Shown here: positions 1-7,523 of the stretch, one piece after another
Numbering within the stretch: the stretch's first letter is position 1
How the letters are laid out: the number at the start of each line of letters is the position of its first letter
Assembly (NCBI GenBank): GCA_964494475.1
Contig: CAZBRS010000001.1
Coordinates: 229,339-293,338, forward strand
Direction of reading: 5' to 3'
Source: CAZBRS01 sp964494475
GTDB lineage: Bacteria > Myxococcota_A > UBA9042 > CAZBRS01
DNA length: 64,000 nt
Translations under genes and position numbers: made by a program
The notes under the pieces: generated by a model
Database searches by the model: none
The model's input: the letters and a program-made list of their open reading frames with translations, nothing else
Told to the model about the DNA's origin: nothing

Positions 1-46
1 TCGCTCGATGTGGTCTGCGCCTGCAACTGACCGCGCGCCCGCGTGT

Positions 47-469
47 TCAGGCCCTGAATCCGTACGACTGGATCCAGTCGCGCCACCCCTCGACGTCGTC
101 GGTGATCCGGAAGTGCAGGGCGCCGCCGTCCTTGAGCGTGACGTTGATGACGCGCCCCTCGTCGAGGGGGGTGTTCCAGGGCGTGAAGGTGTCCATACCG
201 AGCTTCTTCAGCGACAGGAGCGGGATGGTCCTCACGGGCACGAACGGGATCGACGAGATGATCTTCAGGTTCTTCTTGGTGAGCGACAGGATGACCGGGA
301 CGGTGAGGCGGAACACGAACAAGTCGGCCCGCGTGAACAGGAACGTCTTGTTCTGAAGGGCGGGCGCCAGCGCGGCGTGTCGACGGTGGTTGACCTGGAC
401 CAGCACGACGTGCCGCACCAGGTACCAACCGATCCCGATCGCGGCGAGCACGATGACGAACGTCGTCAC
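47..469 (-). CDS. Small membrane-anchored protein of unknown function
   Basis: A 140-residue product read from a GTG start, with a GGGAG-like ribosome site about 9 nt upstream on the minus strand. Residues 1-20 are one hydrophobic segment (TTFVIVLAAIGIGWYLV), so the protein is probably anchored in the inner membrane with the rest soluble. The remainder alternates short hydrophobic strands and basic stretches and ends in a compact motif (FRITDDVEGWRDWIQSYGF) that resembles the C-terminal strand-helix of PH/GRAM-like folds. That resemblance is weak, so no function is assigned. It is divergent from the PP2C phosphatase gene. The overlapping plus-strand frames are rich in Arg and lack any domain, so the minus frame is the better choice. 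Confidence 0.6.
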   Translation of the reverse strand: MTTFVIVLAAIGIGWYLVRHVVLVQVNHRRHAALAPALQNKTFLFTRADLFVFRLTVPVILSLTKKNLKIISSIPFVPVRTIPLLSLKKLGMDTFTPWNTPLDEGRVINVTLKDGGALHFRITDDVEGWRDWIQSYGFRA

Positions 470-597
470 GCGTTCCGGCTCCCATCGTTCGACGGCCAGA
501 TACTACGGTCACGTGGCCGGAAACGCAACGACGACGACGACCTGGACGTTCGCCGCGCCAACGGCGACCCGTCGCGACGCTCCGTGAGCCGATTCCG

Positions 598-625
598 TTG
601 ACTTCCTCTTTCGCCCGCATAAAAT
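598..625 (+). promoter_or_regulatory. Sigma-70-like promoter of the PP2C phosphatase gene
   Basis: TTGACT at 598-603, a 16-nt spacer and TAAAAT at 620-625. Transcription would start about 20 nt upstream of the ATG at 653. The A/T-rich -10 stands out in GC-rich surroundings. Confidence 0.6.
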
Positions 626-652
626 GACTCAGAGATTTGAGACGGATACTCG

Positions 653-1420
653 ATGAAGCTTCGCTACGCCGGAAACACCGACGTCGGCATGAAGCGCAAG
701 CACAACGAGGACAATTTCCTGCTCGCCCCCGAGCAGGATTTGTTCGTCGTCGCCGACGGCATGGGTGGCCATAACGCCGGCGAGGTTGCGAGCGCCATGG
801 CGGTCGAGTCCATCGCCAGCTTCTTCCAGGAGAGCGTTGGCGATCCCGACTACACCTGGCCGGTCAAGAGCGACCCCACGCAAAGCGAGACGGCCAATCG
901 CCTCGTCGCGGCGGTCAAGTTGGCCAACCTCCGCATCTACGAGAGCCAGGCCGCCGACATCCACAAGAAGGGCATGGGCACCACGGTCGTCGCCATCGTG
1001 CGCGACGCCGACCGGGTCCTCACGGCGCACGCCGGCGACTCGCGCTGCTACATGCTTCGCGACGGCGCGCTCTCGCAGGTCACCGAGGACCACTCGCTGC
1101 TCAACAACTACAAGAAGATCGCCAAGCTCACCGAAGAAGAGATCGCGAACTTCCCGCACAAGAACGTCATCGTGAGGGCGCTCGGCATGAAGGCCGACGT
1201 CGAGGTCGACGTCAACGAGGTGCAGATCCACGTCGGCGATACGTTCATGCTGTGCTCCGACGGCCTGTCGGGTGAAGTCCCCGACGACGTGATCGAGCAA
1301 ACGCTCCGCGACGCGGGCGCCGATCTCGAAGGCGCGGTGGGCACGCTCATCAAGACGGCCTGTGAGAACGGCGGCAAGGACAACGTCACCGTCATCATCG
1401 CACGCTGCGAAGAGGACTGA
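653..1420 (+). CDS. PP2C-family Ser/Thr protein phosphatase
   Basis: A 255-residue, single-domain PP2C phosphatase of the bacterial Stp/PppA type, a metal-dependent enzyme that removes phosphate from Ser/Thr. All diagnostic motifs are present: RKHNED at 15-20 (metal Asp 20), DGMGGH at 35-40 (Asp 35), GMGTT near 108-112, HAGDSR near 126-131, SDGLSG at 202-207 (Asp 203) and GGKDNVTV near 240-247 (Asp 243). There is no signal peptide or membrane segment, so it is cytosolic. It is followed 2 nt later by a lipoprotein gene and then by the injection-system cluster. A Ser/Thr kinase gene lies on the far side of that cluster at 17.4 kb, so the two could oppose each other; that link is inference. Phosphatase activity is near certain, the target is unknown. 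Confidence 0.93.
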   Translation: MKLRYAGNTDVGMKRKHNEDNFLLAPEQDLFVVADGMGGHNAGEVASAMAVESIASFFQESVGDPDYTWPVKSDPTQSETANRLVAAVKLANLRIYESQAADIHKKGMGTTVVAIVRDADRVLTAHAGDSRCYMLRDGALSQVTEDHSLLNNYKKIAKLTEEEIANFPHKNVIVRALGMKADVEVDVNEVQIHVGDTFMLCSDGLSGEVPDDVIEQTLRDAGADLEGAVGTLIKTACENGGKDNVTVIIARCEED

Positions 1421-1422
1421 TC

Positions 1423-1893
1423 ATGTCGCGTCGTGGTCCCTGCCTGGCGCTGCTGCTGGCGGTGGCGTTCGTTCCGGCGTGTGGCGGCGACACCTCGGCC
1501 GGAGGGGCGGCCGACGGCGAGATCCAGACCGCGCTCCCCATGGAGCAGAACGGGTTGCTCGACGATCGCATCGACGCCGACGAGGATCCCGAAGACTGGA
1601 AGTTCCTGCAGGTCGACGTCCAAGACGACGTCTTCCTGCTCTTCTTCTTCGACAACCCCAAGCTCGAGGCGGAGGTCGGGCTCTACACCGGCGCGGGAAA
1701 CCGCGTGGTGTCTACGCGTCACGACGCGCAGAACGAGTACGACCTGCTGCAGGCTCCCTCGTTGGCCGAGGGGCGCTACTACGTCAAGATCGAGGCCTCG
1801 TCGGGCACGAGCGTCTACACCGTTCGCTCGGCGACGGGTCAGATGCCCATGATGGGCGGCTCCGAGGGCAACACCGAGCCGCGCCCCGAATGA
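1423..1893 (+). CDS. Lipoprotein with a PPC-like beta-sandwich domain
   Basis: 156 residues. The N-terminus has a lipoprotein signal: basic MSRR, a hydrophobic core and the lipobox FVPAC with Cys 20 as the predicted lipidation site, followed by a Gly/Ser-rich linker. Residues 43-142 have the look of a bacterial pre-peptidase C-terminal (PPC) domain: an acidic DADEDPEDWKF entry, strands LQVDVQDDVFLLFFF and EAEVGLYT, and the closing LAEGRYYVKIEASSGTSVY motif. Such domains are usually found at the ends of secreted proteases and surface proteins; here the domain stands alone. The gene begins 2 nt after the phosphatase stop and is probably cotranscribed with it. A role in sensing or assembly at the envelope is possible but unproven. 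Confidence 0.75.
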   Translation: MSRRGPCLALLLAVAFVPACGGDTSAGGAADGEIQTALPMEQNGLLDDRIDADEDPEDWKFLQVDVQDDVFLLFFFDNPKLEAEVGLYTGAGNRVVSTRHDAQNEYDLLQAPSLAEGRYYVKIEASSGTSVYTVRSATGQMPMMGGSEGNTEPRPE

Positions 1894-1914
1894 CCGGGGG
1901 GCTGCCGCCCCGGT
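1893..1914 (+). terminator. GC-rich hairpin after the lipoprotein gene, no U tract
   Basis: Inverted repeat ACCGGGG (1893-1899) / CCCCGGT (1908-1914) directly at the stop codon of the PPC lipoprotein gene. No T run follows, so it may be only an attenuating or Rho-assisted stop. Confidence 0.25.
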
Positions 1915-2011
1915 GGAGACTCCAGTCACCATTCGCTCCGTCGAGCGCGCTCCCGAAACCCCGCGGCGGGCCTCCCAACGTTGTCGGACGCCGCTGCGCT
2001 GGCGTTTCCGT

Positions 2012-2041
2012 TTGACACGCGGCCTTCCGGTTGCGTATAAC
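2012..2041 (+). promoter_or_regulatory. Promoter of the contractile injection cluster
   Basis: TTGACA at 2012-2017, an 18-nt spacer and TATAAC at 2036-2041. Both boxes are close to consensus. The predicted transcription start (about 2048) lies downstream of the first in-frame ATG at 2031, which is why the start at 2070 is preferred for the next gene. It is the only strong promoter I see before 14.9 kb on this strand, so it probably drives the whole run. Confidence 0.6.
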
Positions 2042-2069
2042 CGACGCTACCACGAGCAATGCGGCCGGA

Positions 2070-2657
2070 ATGAGCCAGTTCGAGGTCATCCGGGACATCG
2101 GCGAAACCCTGAAGGCGGTTCTTCAAGAATCGTTCAAGCAGTCGGGGTACACGACGGTCACGGTCTCGTCGGACAAGCCCAAGAAGGACAACATCAAGAA
2201 CCTGCCCACGGTCAACTGTTACCTCTACCACCTGCAGTTCTCGCCCACGTACAAAGAGCGCATGGAGTCTCTTGTCTCCACCACCACCAAGGAAGGGCGC
2301 ATCGTCGAGTTCTACCAGGACGCGCCTCTCTACATGTTCGCGCACTACGTGGTCTCGGTGTGGGGCAACTCGTCGACCGAAGAGAACCTGTTGATGGGCC
2401 TGGTGCTGAAGACGTTCCTCGAGAGCCCGAACCTGACGACCGACAAGTTGAAGGGCGATTCGTTCTACCCCGACGACACCGTGGCGGTCTATCCCAATCT
2501 GGCGACCGATTTCAACGATGTGCTGGCGTTCTGGCGCGCGTTGAACGAAGATGTGAGGCCGTCGATCTATTATCATGTGAAGTTCCGCGTCGAGTCGGAT
2601 CGGAAGTCCGACGAGATTCGGCGGGTCACGGGCAAGGAGTTCGCGTATCGGCGATGA
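2070..2657 (+). CDS. DUF4255 / Pvc16-like tail-terminator protein
   Basis: 195 residues from the ATG at 2070 (an upstream in-frame ATG at 2031 would precede the predicted transcription start). The protein matches the Pvc16_N (DUF4255) family: N-terminal MSQFEVIRDIGETLKAVL helix, the PTVNCYLYHLQF strand and an HYVVSVWG core. In Afp/PVC devices the member of this family (Afp16/Pvc16) caps the sheath and tube and sets where polymerisation ends. Placing it first in the cluster, before sheath and tube, is a common eCIS layout. It has no signal peptide, as expected for a particle assembled in the cytoplasm. The C-terminal tail after about residue 175 is basic and of unknown role. Confidence 0.85.
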   Translation: MSQFEVIRDIGETLKAVLQESFKQSGYTTVTVSSDKPKKDNIKNLPTVNCYLYHLQFSPTYKERMESLVSTTTKEGRIVEFYQDAPLYMFAHYVVSVWGNSSTEENLLMGLVLKTFLESPNLTTDKLKGDSFYPDDTVAVYPNLATDFNDVLAFWRALNEDVRPSIYYHVKFRVESDRKSDEIRRVTGKEFAYRR

Positions 2658-2743
2658 ACTGCCCGTGGTCGACCCGACCGAGCGCGGTCGGAAAGTGCGA
2701 AGGCGGAAGGGCGTTGCGACAACCACGTTGAGGAGGAAGCGAC

Positions 2744-3889
2744 ATGGCCACGAGCTACCTGTCCCCGGGTGTGTACGTCGAAGAGGTCGACCGCGGTACG
2801 AAGCCGCTCGAGATGGCGGGCACCAGCACGGTCGCCTTCATCGGCGAGTCGGCGGTTGGTCCGGTGAACCAGCCGACGTTCTGCTCCAACTGGAGCCAGT
2901 TCACCAAGACGTTCGGTGACTTCCAGAGCAGCCAGTACCTGGCGCACGCCGTCTACGCGTTCTTCAACAACGGCGGCGGCCGCTGCTTCATCCTGAACGT
3001 CGGCCAGCCCGAAGACGAGACCAAGAAGGTCGGCTCGTACATCGGCTCCGACAACGGCCCCGGCGAGCGCACCGGCCTGAAGGCCTTCGAAGACGTCGAA
3101 GACATCAACATCGTCGTGGCGCCCGGCCAGACGCACCCGGCCATCCAGGACGCCGTGCTCTCGCACTGCGAGAACATGCGCTACCGCTTCGCCATCCTCG
3201 ACGCGCCCGAGGTCATCGAGAAGGGCGGCGTCGATAAGATCCCGAAGCCCCGCGACTCGAAGTACGGCGCGTACTACTTCCCCTGGATCGAAGTCTACGA
3301 CCCCTTCAAGGGCAACATCTACACCCCGCCCAGCGGCGCCATGTCCGGCGTCTACGCGCGTGTCGATGGTGAGCGCGGCGTGCACAAGGCCCCCGCGAAC
3401 GAGATCGTGCGCGGAGCCCTGGGCCTGCGCTACAACATCACCAAGGGCGAGCAGGACATCCTGAACCCCAAGGGCATCAACGTCATCCGCGCCTTCACGA
3501 ACCGCGGCATCCGCGTGTGGGGCGCCCGTACCATCTCGAGCGACGCGTCGTGGCGCTACATCAACGTCCGCCGCTTGTTCAACATGGTCGAGCAGTCCAT
3601 CGAGTCGGGCACGCAGTGGGTCGTGTTCGAGCCCAACGACGAGAAGCTCTGGAAGCGCGTCACGCGCGACATCAGCGCCTTCCTGATGCGCCTGTGGCGC
3701 CAGGGCGCGCTGTTCGGCTCGTCGCCCGAGCAGGCCTTCTACGTGAAGTGCGACAACGAGACGAACCCGCCCGAGGTCATCGACGCGGGTCAGCTCATCG
3801 TCGAGATCGGCATGGCCCCCGTGAAGCCGGCCGAATTCGTGATCTTCCGCATCGGCCAGATGCCCACCGGCGGCGACGTGGCCGAGTAG
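2744..3889 (+). CDS. Contractile tail sheath protein, short form
   Basis: 381 residues, preceded by a GAGGAAG ribosome site. This is the contractile sheath subunit of an eCIS / phage-tail-like device. The N-terminal SPGVYVEEVDRGTKP is the classic sheath start that makes the extended-arm contacts, and NNGGGRCFILNVG follows near residues 77-90. The C-terminal sheath domain contains RGIRVWGARTISSD, WRYINVRRLFNMVE, QWVVFEPNDEKLWKRV and the end strand PAEFVIFRI. Its length fits the Afp2/Pvc2 class. A second, longer sheath gene follows at 5.0 kb, as in Afp and PVC clusters, which carry several sheath paralogues. Identity as a sheath is near certain. Confidence 0.95.
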   Translation: MATSYLSPGVYVEEVDRGTKPLEMAGTSTVAFIGESAVGPVNQPTFCSNWSQFTKTFGDFQSSQYLAHAVYAFFNNGGGRCFILNVGQPEDETKKVGSYIGSDNGPGERTGLKAFEDVEDINIVVAPGQTHPAIQDAVLSHCENMRYRFAILDAPEVIEKGGVDKIPKPRDSKYGAYYFPWIEVYDPFKGNIYTPPSGAMSGVYARVDGERGVHKAPANEIVRGALGLRYNITKGEQDILNPKGINVIRAFTNRGIRVWGARTISSDASWRYINVRRLFNMVEQSIESGTQWVVFEPNDEKLWKRVTRDISAFLMRLWRQGALFGSSPEQAFYVKCDNETNPPEVIDAGQLIVEIGMAPVKPAEFVIFRIGQMPTGGDVAE

Positions 3890-3986
3890 AGTGGAACGAG
3901 ACTTGCAGTTCTGACCGTCACCGGGCCGCCGGCGATGTGCCGGCGGACCCGGACGGTTGGATTCCCAATCGCAACAGGAGACCAGC

Positions 3987-4418
3987 ATGCCGAATCGCAG
4001 ACCGCACGATCACATTGGCCAGTTCAACTTCAAGGTCGAGGTCGAGGGCGTGACCGTGGGCGCCTTCCGCAACGTCGAGGGTCTGGACAGCGAGACCGAG
4101 GTCGTCGAGTACCAGGACGGCGACGACATCATCCTCCGCAAGCGCCCGGGCCGCACGAAGTACTCGAACCTCACCTTCAAGCGCGGCTACGTCAACACCG
4201 ACGAGCTGTGGCAGTGGCGCAAGAAGGTCATCGAGGGCAAGGTCGAGCGCAAGTCGGGCTCGGTCATCCTGTGCGCCGACGACGGCAGCGAAGTCATGCG
4301 CTACAACTTCTTCGAAGCGTGGCCGTGCAAGTGGAAGGGCTTCAGCCTCGACGGCAAGGGCAACGACGTGACGGTCGAAGAAGTCGAGATGGCCGTCGAG
4401 AAGATCGAGCGCGGATAG
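3987..4418 (+). CDS. Inner tail tube protein (gp19-like)
   Basis: 143 residues. The ATG at 3987 is chosen over an in-frame ATG at 3957 because CAGGAGACC sits just before it and the gp19-like fold begins right after. It belongs to the T4 gp19 / Hcp-like tube family: FKVEVEGVTVGAFRNVEGL, DIILRKRPGRTKYSNLTF and the closing VTVEEVEMAVEKIE strand-helix. This is the standard-length tube subunit (Afp1/Pvc1 class) that stacks as hexamers inside the sheath. It sits between the short sheath gene and the tail-assembly gene, and pairs with the variant tube at 6.8 kb. Confidence 0.93.
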   Translation: MPNRRPHDHIGQFNFKVEVEGVTVGAFRNVEGLDSETEVVEYQDGDDIILRKRPGRTKYSNLTFKRGYVNTDELWQWRKKVIEGKVERKSGSVILCADDGSEVMRYNFFEAWPCKWKGFSLDGKGNDVTVEEVEMAVEKIERG

Positions 4419-4426
4419 GTTCTGCT

Positions 4427-4442
4427 TTCCTTCCTTCCTTCC
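4427..4442 (+). repeat. TTCC tetranucleotide repeat, four copies
   Basis: (TTCC)4 in the 73-bp gap between the tube gene and the tail-assembly gene, upstream of that gene's ribosome site. It is the only such short tandem repeat in a non-coding part of the cluster. Confidence 0.8.
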
Positions 4443-4491
4443 CTGATCTATCCTCCAGCCCACGACAACGCACAGAGCGCAGAGGTGCACC

Positions 4492-4860
4492 ATGGCGTTC
4501 AAGACCGAGTTCGAGTTCACGCTGCCCAAGGGCTTCGTGGACAAAGACGGCGCCGTCCACAAGAAGGGGACGATGCGCCTGGCCACGGCCAAGGACGAGA
4601 TCCTACCGCTGCAAGACTATCGCGTTCAGCAGAACCGCGCGTACCTCGTCGTCATCCTGCTGTCGCGCGTCATCGAGCGACTCGGCACGCTCGCGTCGAT
4701 CAATCCTGCGGTCATCGAGAACCTGTTCAGCGCCGACCTGGCGTACCTGCAGGAGTTCTACCGCAAGATCAACGAAGAGGGCACGAGCAAGCTGAAGGTC
4801 AACTGCCCGGCCTGCAAGCACGAGTTCGAGGTCGACATCGGGTCCGGCGTGGGGGAATGA
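4492..4860 (+). CDS. Phage-tail-assembly-like protein of the eCIS cluster
   Basis: 122 residues, with an AGAGGTG ribosome site. Proteins of this size and character sit between tube and second sheath in many eCIS clusters and are annotated as tail-assembly proteins. The first part is a beta-rich FKTEFEFTLPKGFVDKDG; the middle (residues 38-95) is helical (YLVVILLSRVIERL, FSADLAYLQEFYRKIN). The C-terminus carries one Cys pair, NCPACKHEFEVD, which looks like half of a zinc ribbon; no second CxxC is visible, so zinc binding would need two copies or a partner. A chaperone role for tube or sheath is inferred from position. Its stop codon overlaps the next start (ATGA). Confidence 0.7.
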   Translation: MAFKTEFEFTLPKGFVDKDGAVHKKGTMRLATAKDEILPLQDYRVQQNRAYLVVILLSRVIERLGTLASINPAVIENLFSADLAYLQEFYRKINEEGTSKLKVNCPACKHEFEVDIGSGVGE

Positions 4861-5021
4861 TCAGCTACCCCCTGGACCGACTGTACCAGGAGGTAGCGTA
4901 CATCGCCTACCACTTCCACTGGGCCTACGACGACGTGCTGGCCATGGAGCACGGCGAACGTCAGGTCTGGATCAAGGAGATCTCCGCCATCAACAAGGAG
5001 ATCAACGAATCCCGCCGCTAG
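4857..5021 (+). CDS. DUF6760-like small protein (Afp6/Pvc6 position)
   Basis: 54 residues, translationally coupled to the preceding gene by an ATGA overlap. The sequence MISYPLDRLYQEVAYIAYHF, then HW and an acidic ..MEHGERQVWIKEI.. helix, matches the small DUF6760-type proteins found at this spot in eCIS clusters. It is an all-helical peptide with an aromatic-rich N-terminal half (Tyr and His at each turn) and a charged C-terminal half. The exact role is not known. The conserved position just before the second sheath suggests a baseplate-proximal or assembly function. The coupling to the tail-assembly gene argues that the two products act together. Confidence 0.75.
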   Translation: MISYPLDRLYQEVAYIAYHFHWAYDDVLAMEHGERQVWIKEISAINKEINESRR

Positions 5022-5033
5022 AGGGGTGAAAGC

Positions 5034-6791
5034 ATGAGCACCGTCCGTCCGCCGGGCGTCTACCTCGACAACGACCTCCAGCAGCGACACGCGGCGCTGG
5101 CGTTGCACCCGACGGGCATCCCCGGTTTCCTCGGGCTCACGCAGCGCGGACCCCTGAACATCCCGGTGCGCGTCACCAACGTCGAAGCGTTCGAGCGCAT
5201 CTTCGGGCGCCTGTCGCTCGGTACCTACCTCGAGCCCTCGATCCGCGGCTTCTTCGAGAACGGCGGGCGCGAGTGCTTCGTGCTGCGGGTCGCGCACCAG
5301 CGCGAGAACGGGCCGGGGGTCGCGGCGCGCGCTGCCACGGCCGACGTCCGCGATCCGAAGAGCCGGCGGCGCTACATGGTCCGGGCGTCGTCCGAGGGTT
5401 CGTGGGGCAACGACGTGCGCTTCAAGATCGACCGGACGGCAGGTCGCCTGCGCACGGTGCTCACCCTCGACGCCGCCGAGGGCGATACGGTGCTGAACCT
5501 CAAGTCGGTGGCCGGTCTCACGCGGGGCACCGCCCTGCGGATCCACGACGACCAGGGCGAGACCTGGCGATTCGTGCAGGTGGCGGCGGGCAAGCAGGTC
5601 GCGCTCGACGCTCCCCTCGACCGCGTCTACAAGTCCAGCGCGCCCACCACGATCGAGACCCTCGAGTTCGACCTCTCGGTGCGCTCGCGCGACGACCACG
5701 AGGTCTTCCGAAACCTGTCCGTGGCGCCCTTCGCCGACGACTACTTCGTGCGGGCCGTGGGCGAGCGCTCCCGCCTCGTCCGCATCGACGAGCTGACCCC
5801 CGAGATCACGTTGCCCGACAGCCTGCCCGGCGAGCGCGACTGGCAGTCCCTCGAGGGTGGGGAGGACGGTCTCCATGCCGTCACCCCCGGCGACTTCATC
5901 GGGGCGTCGGCGCAGGTTGGTGTTCGCACGGGCCTGCTCGCGTACGAGGAGGTCGAGCAGGTCGACCTGCTGGTGATTCCAGACCTCATGTGGTGTGCAG
6001 ACCACAGCGAGGGGTTCCGTACGCTCAAGGACGTCGAGATCGTCCAGCAAGAGGTCATCTCGCTGTGCGAACGACTGAAGGACCGCTTCGCGCTGCTCGA
6101 TATCCCCCCGTCGCAGGGCACGCGGTCGGCGATCCAGTGGCGCAAGATGTTCGATTCCGCCTTTGCCGCCTTCTACTATCCGTGGGTCGCCATCCAGCAG
6201 GGGGGCCAGGAGCGCCTGATCCCGCCGTCGGGGTTCGTGGCCGGCGTCGTCTCGCGGGTCGACCGTGGTCGGGGTGTGTTCCACCCCCCCGCCAACGAGG
6301 CTATCGAGAGCGCCGTCGACCTGGAACTGATCTTGCAAGACAAAGACCTCGGAGAACTGAACCGCGAAGGCGTCAATTGCCTCAAGTCGTTCCCGACCCG
6401 CGGCATTCGAATCTGGGGCGCGCGCACGGCGAGCAGCGACCCGATGCAGCGCTTCGTGAACGTCCGGCGCGAAATCGGCGCGATCGTCAAGACGCTCTCT
6501 CGCGACCTGCAGTGGGTCGTGTTCGAGCCGAACGAGTCGGGCCTCTGGAAGCGCGTGGCGATGGACGTGCAGTTCTTCCTCTACGATTTGTGGAAGCAGG
6601 GCTTCTTCCGGGGCGGCAGCCCCGAGGAGGCCTTCTTCGTGAAGTGCGACTCGGAGAACAACCCGGCCGAGGTGCGCGAAGCCGGCATGGTGGTCATCGA
6701 CGTGGGAGTCTCGCCGGTTCGACCGGCCGAGTTCGTCACGTTCACCATCACCCAGACGGCCGACGAGCACGGGCCGGGAGTAGGCGTCTAG
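5034..6791 (+). CDS. Contractile tail sheath protein, long form
   Basis: 585 residues, about 200 more than the first sheath, after a GAGGGGTGAA ribosome site. It starts with the sheath hallmark PPGVYLDND and has FFENGGRECFVLRV near 74-87. The C-terminal sheath core is clear: RGIRIWGARTASSD, QRFVNVRREIGAIVKTL, QWVVFEPNESGLWKRVAMD and PAEFVTFTI. The extra length lies in the middle (roughly residues 105-290), where a beta-rich insertion is seen; in Afp/PVC-type sheaths such insertions form surface domains. Afp3/Afp4-type sheaths near the baseplate are the likely counterparts. The strong similarity of the C-terminal halves of the two sheaths shows duplication followed by divergence of the insertion. 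Confidence 0.93.
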   Translation: MSTVRPPGVYLDNDLQQRHAALALHPTGIPGFLGLTQRGPLNIPVRVTNVEAFERIFGRLSLGTYLEPSIRGFFENGGRECFVLRVAHQRENGPGVAARAATADVRDPKSRRRYMVRASSEGSWGNDVRFKIDRTAGRLRTVLTLDAAEGDTVLNLKSVAGLTRGTALRIHDDQGETWRFVQVAAGKQVALDAPLDRVYKSSAPTTIETLEFDLSVRSRDDHEVFRNLSVAPFADDYFVRAVGERSRLVRIDELTPEITLPDSLPGERDWQSLEGGEDGLHAVTPGDFIGASAQVGVRTGLLAYEEVEQVDLLVIPDLMWCADHSEGFRTLKDVEIVQQEVISLCERLKDRFALLDIPPSQGTRSAIQWRKMFDSAFAAFYYPWVAIQQGGQERLIPPSGFVAGVVSRVDRGRGVFHPPANEAIESAVDLELILQDKDLGELNREGVNCLKSFPTRGIRIWGARTASSDPMQRFVNVRREIGAIVKTLSRDLQWVVFEPNESGLWKRVAMDVQFFLYDLWKQGFFRGGSPEEAFFVKCDSENNPAEVREAGMVVIDVGVSPVRPAEFVTFTITQTADEHGPGVGV

Positions 6792-6838
6792 GCTGCGGAC
6801 CGTCGCAGTCGTCTCTCGCAGACGGGAGGTAGCGGATC

Positions 6839-7504
6839 ATGGACGTAGCGAAGGTCGGATCGAACGTGGCGAGCGGCGTGGGTGGCGCGGTCGCGGGCAA
6901 GGTCCTGAGCGGCGCGACGAGCGCGCTGTCGAAGGTGCCCGGCGTGGGCGGCATTTTGGCCCGCACGCTGAGCGCCTACGCCAGCGCGGCCACGGGCAAC
7001 GAGTACCCGAACGTCGCCTTCCGCTTCGGCGTCGAGATCGACGGGATCGTCGCCGCGCAGTTCACCGAGATGAACGGCGCCGATTGGGAGATGGCCCCCG
7101 AGAGCTTCCACGAGGGCGGCATGAACTTCCACCAGCGGCACCTCACGATGCCCGCGAAGTTCACGCCCCTCACGCTGAAGCGCGGCTTCACGTCGGGGGG
7201 CAGCGAGTTCTTCCTGTGGATGAAGAGCCACTTCGAAGACAAGAAGTACAAGCGCCGCAACCTCTCGGTCGTGGTCATGAACCAGGAGGGCATCGAGGTC
7301 GGGCGCTTCAACTTCAAGAACGCTTTCATCTCGAAGTACACGGGGCCGTCGCTGAACGCGAGTGACAACAACGTCGCCTTCGAGAGCGTGCAGCTCCACT
7401 ACGACTACTTCGAGTACCAGCCGCGCGACCTCAACGAGGTGATGATGGAGTCCGCGGCGGCGCAACTCGGTTCCATGGCCATGGGCATGTTGCCGGGACG
7501 CTAA
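6839..7504 (+). CDS. Tail tube variant with Gly/Ala-rich N-terminal extension
   Basis: 221 residues. Residues 60-205 form a gp19-like tube fold (FRFGVEIDGIVAAQFTEMNG, KFTPLTLKRGF, FFLWMKSHFEDKKYKRRNLS, FESVQLHYDYFEY). It corresponds to the Afp5/Pvc5 class, the tube ring next to the baseplate. Unlike ordinary members it has an extra N-terminal stretch of about 55 residues, very rich in Gly, Ala, Ser and Val (NVASGVGGAVAGKVLSGATS), and a Met/Gly/Ala C-terminus (SMAMGMLPGR). The extension is amphipathic to hydrophobic and could occupy the tube lumen or contact the giant protein encoded next. That is inference. Confidence 0.88.
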   Translation: MDVAKVGSNVASGVGGAVAGKVLSGATSALSKVPGVGGILARTLSAYASAATGNEYPNVAFRFGVEIDGIVAAQFTEMNGADWEMAPESFHEGGMNFHQRHLTMPAKFTPLTLKRGFTSGGSEFFLWMKSHFEDKKYKRRNLSVVVMNQEGIEVGRFNFKNAFISKYTGPSLNASDNNVAFESVQLHYDYFEYQPRDLNEVMMESAAAQLGSMAMGMLPGR

Positions 7505-7523
7505 CCAGCGGGGCGAGGTACCG

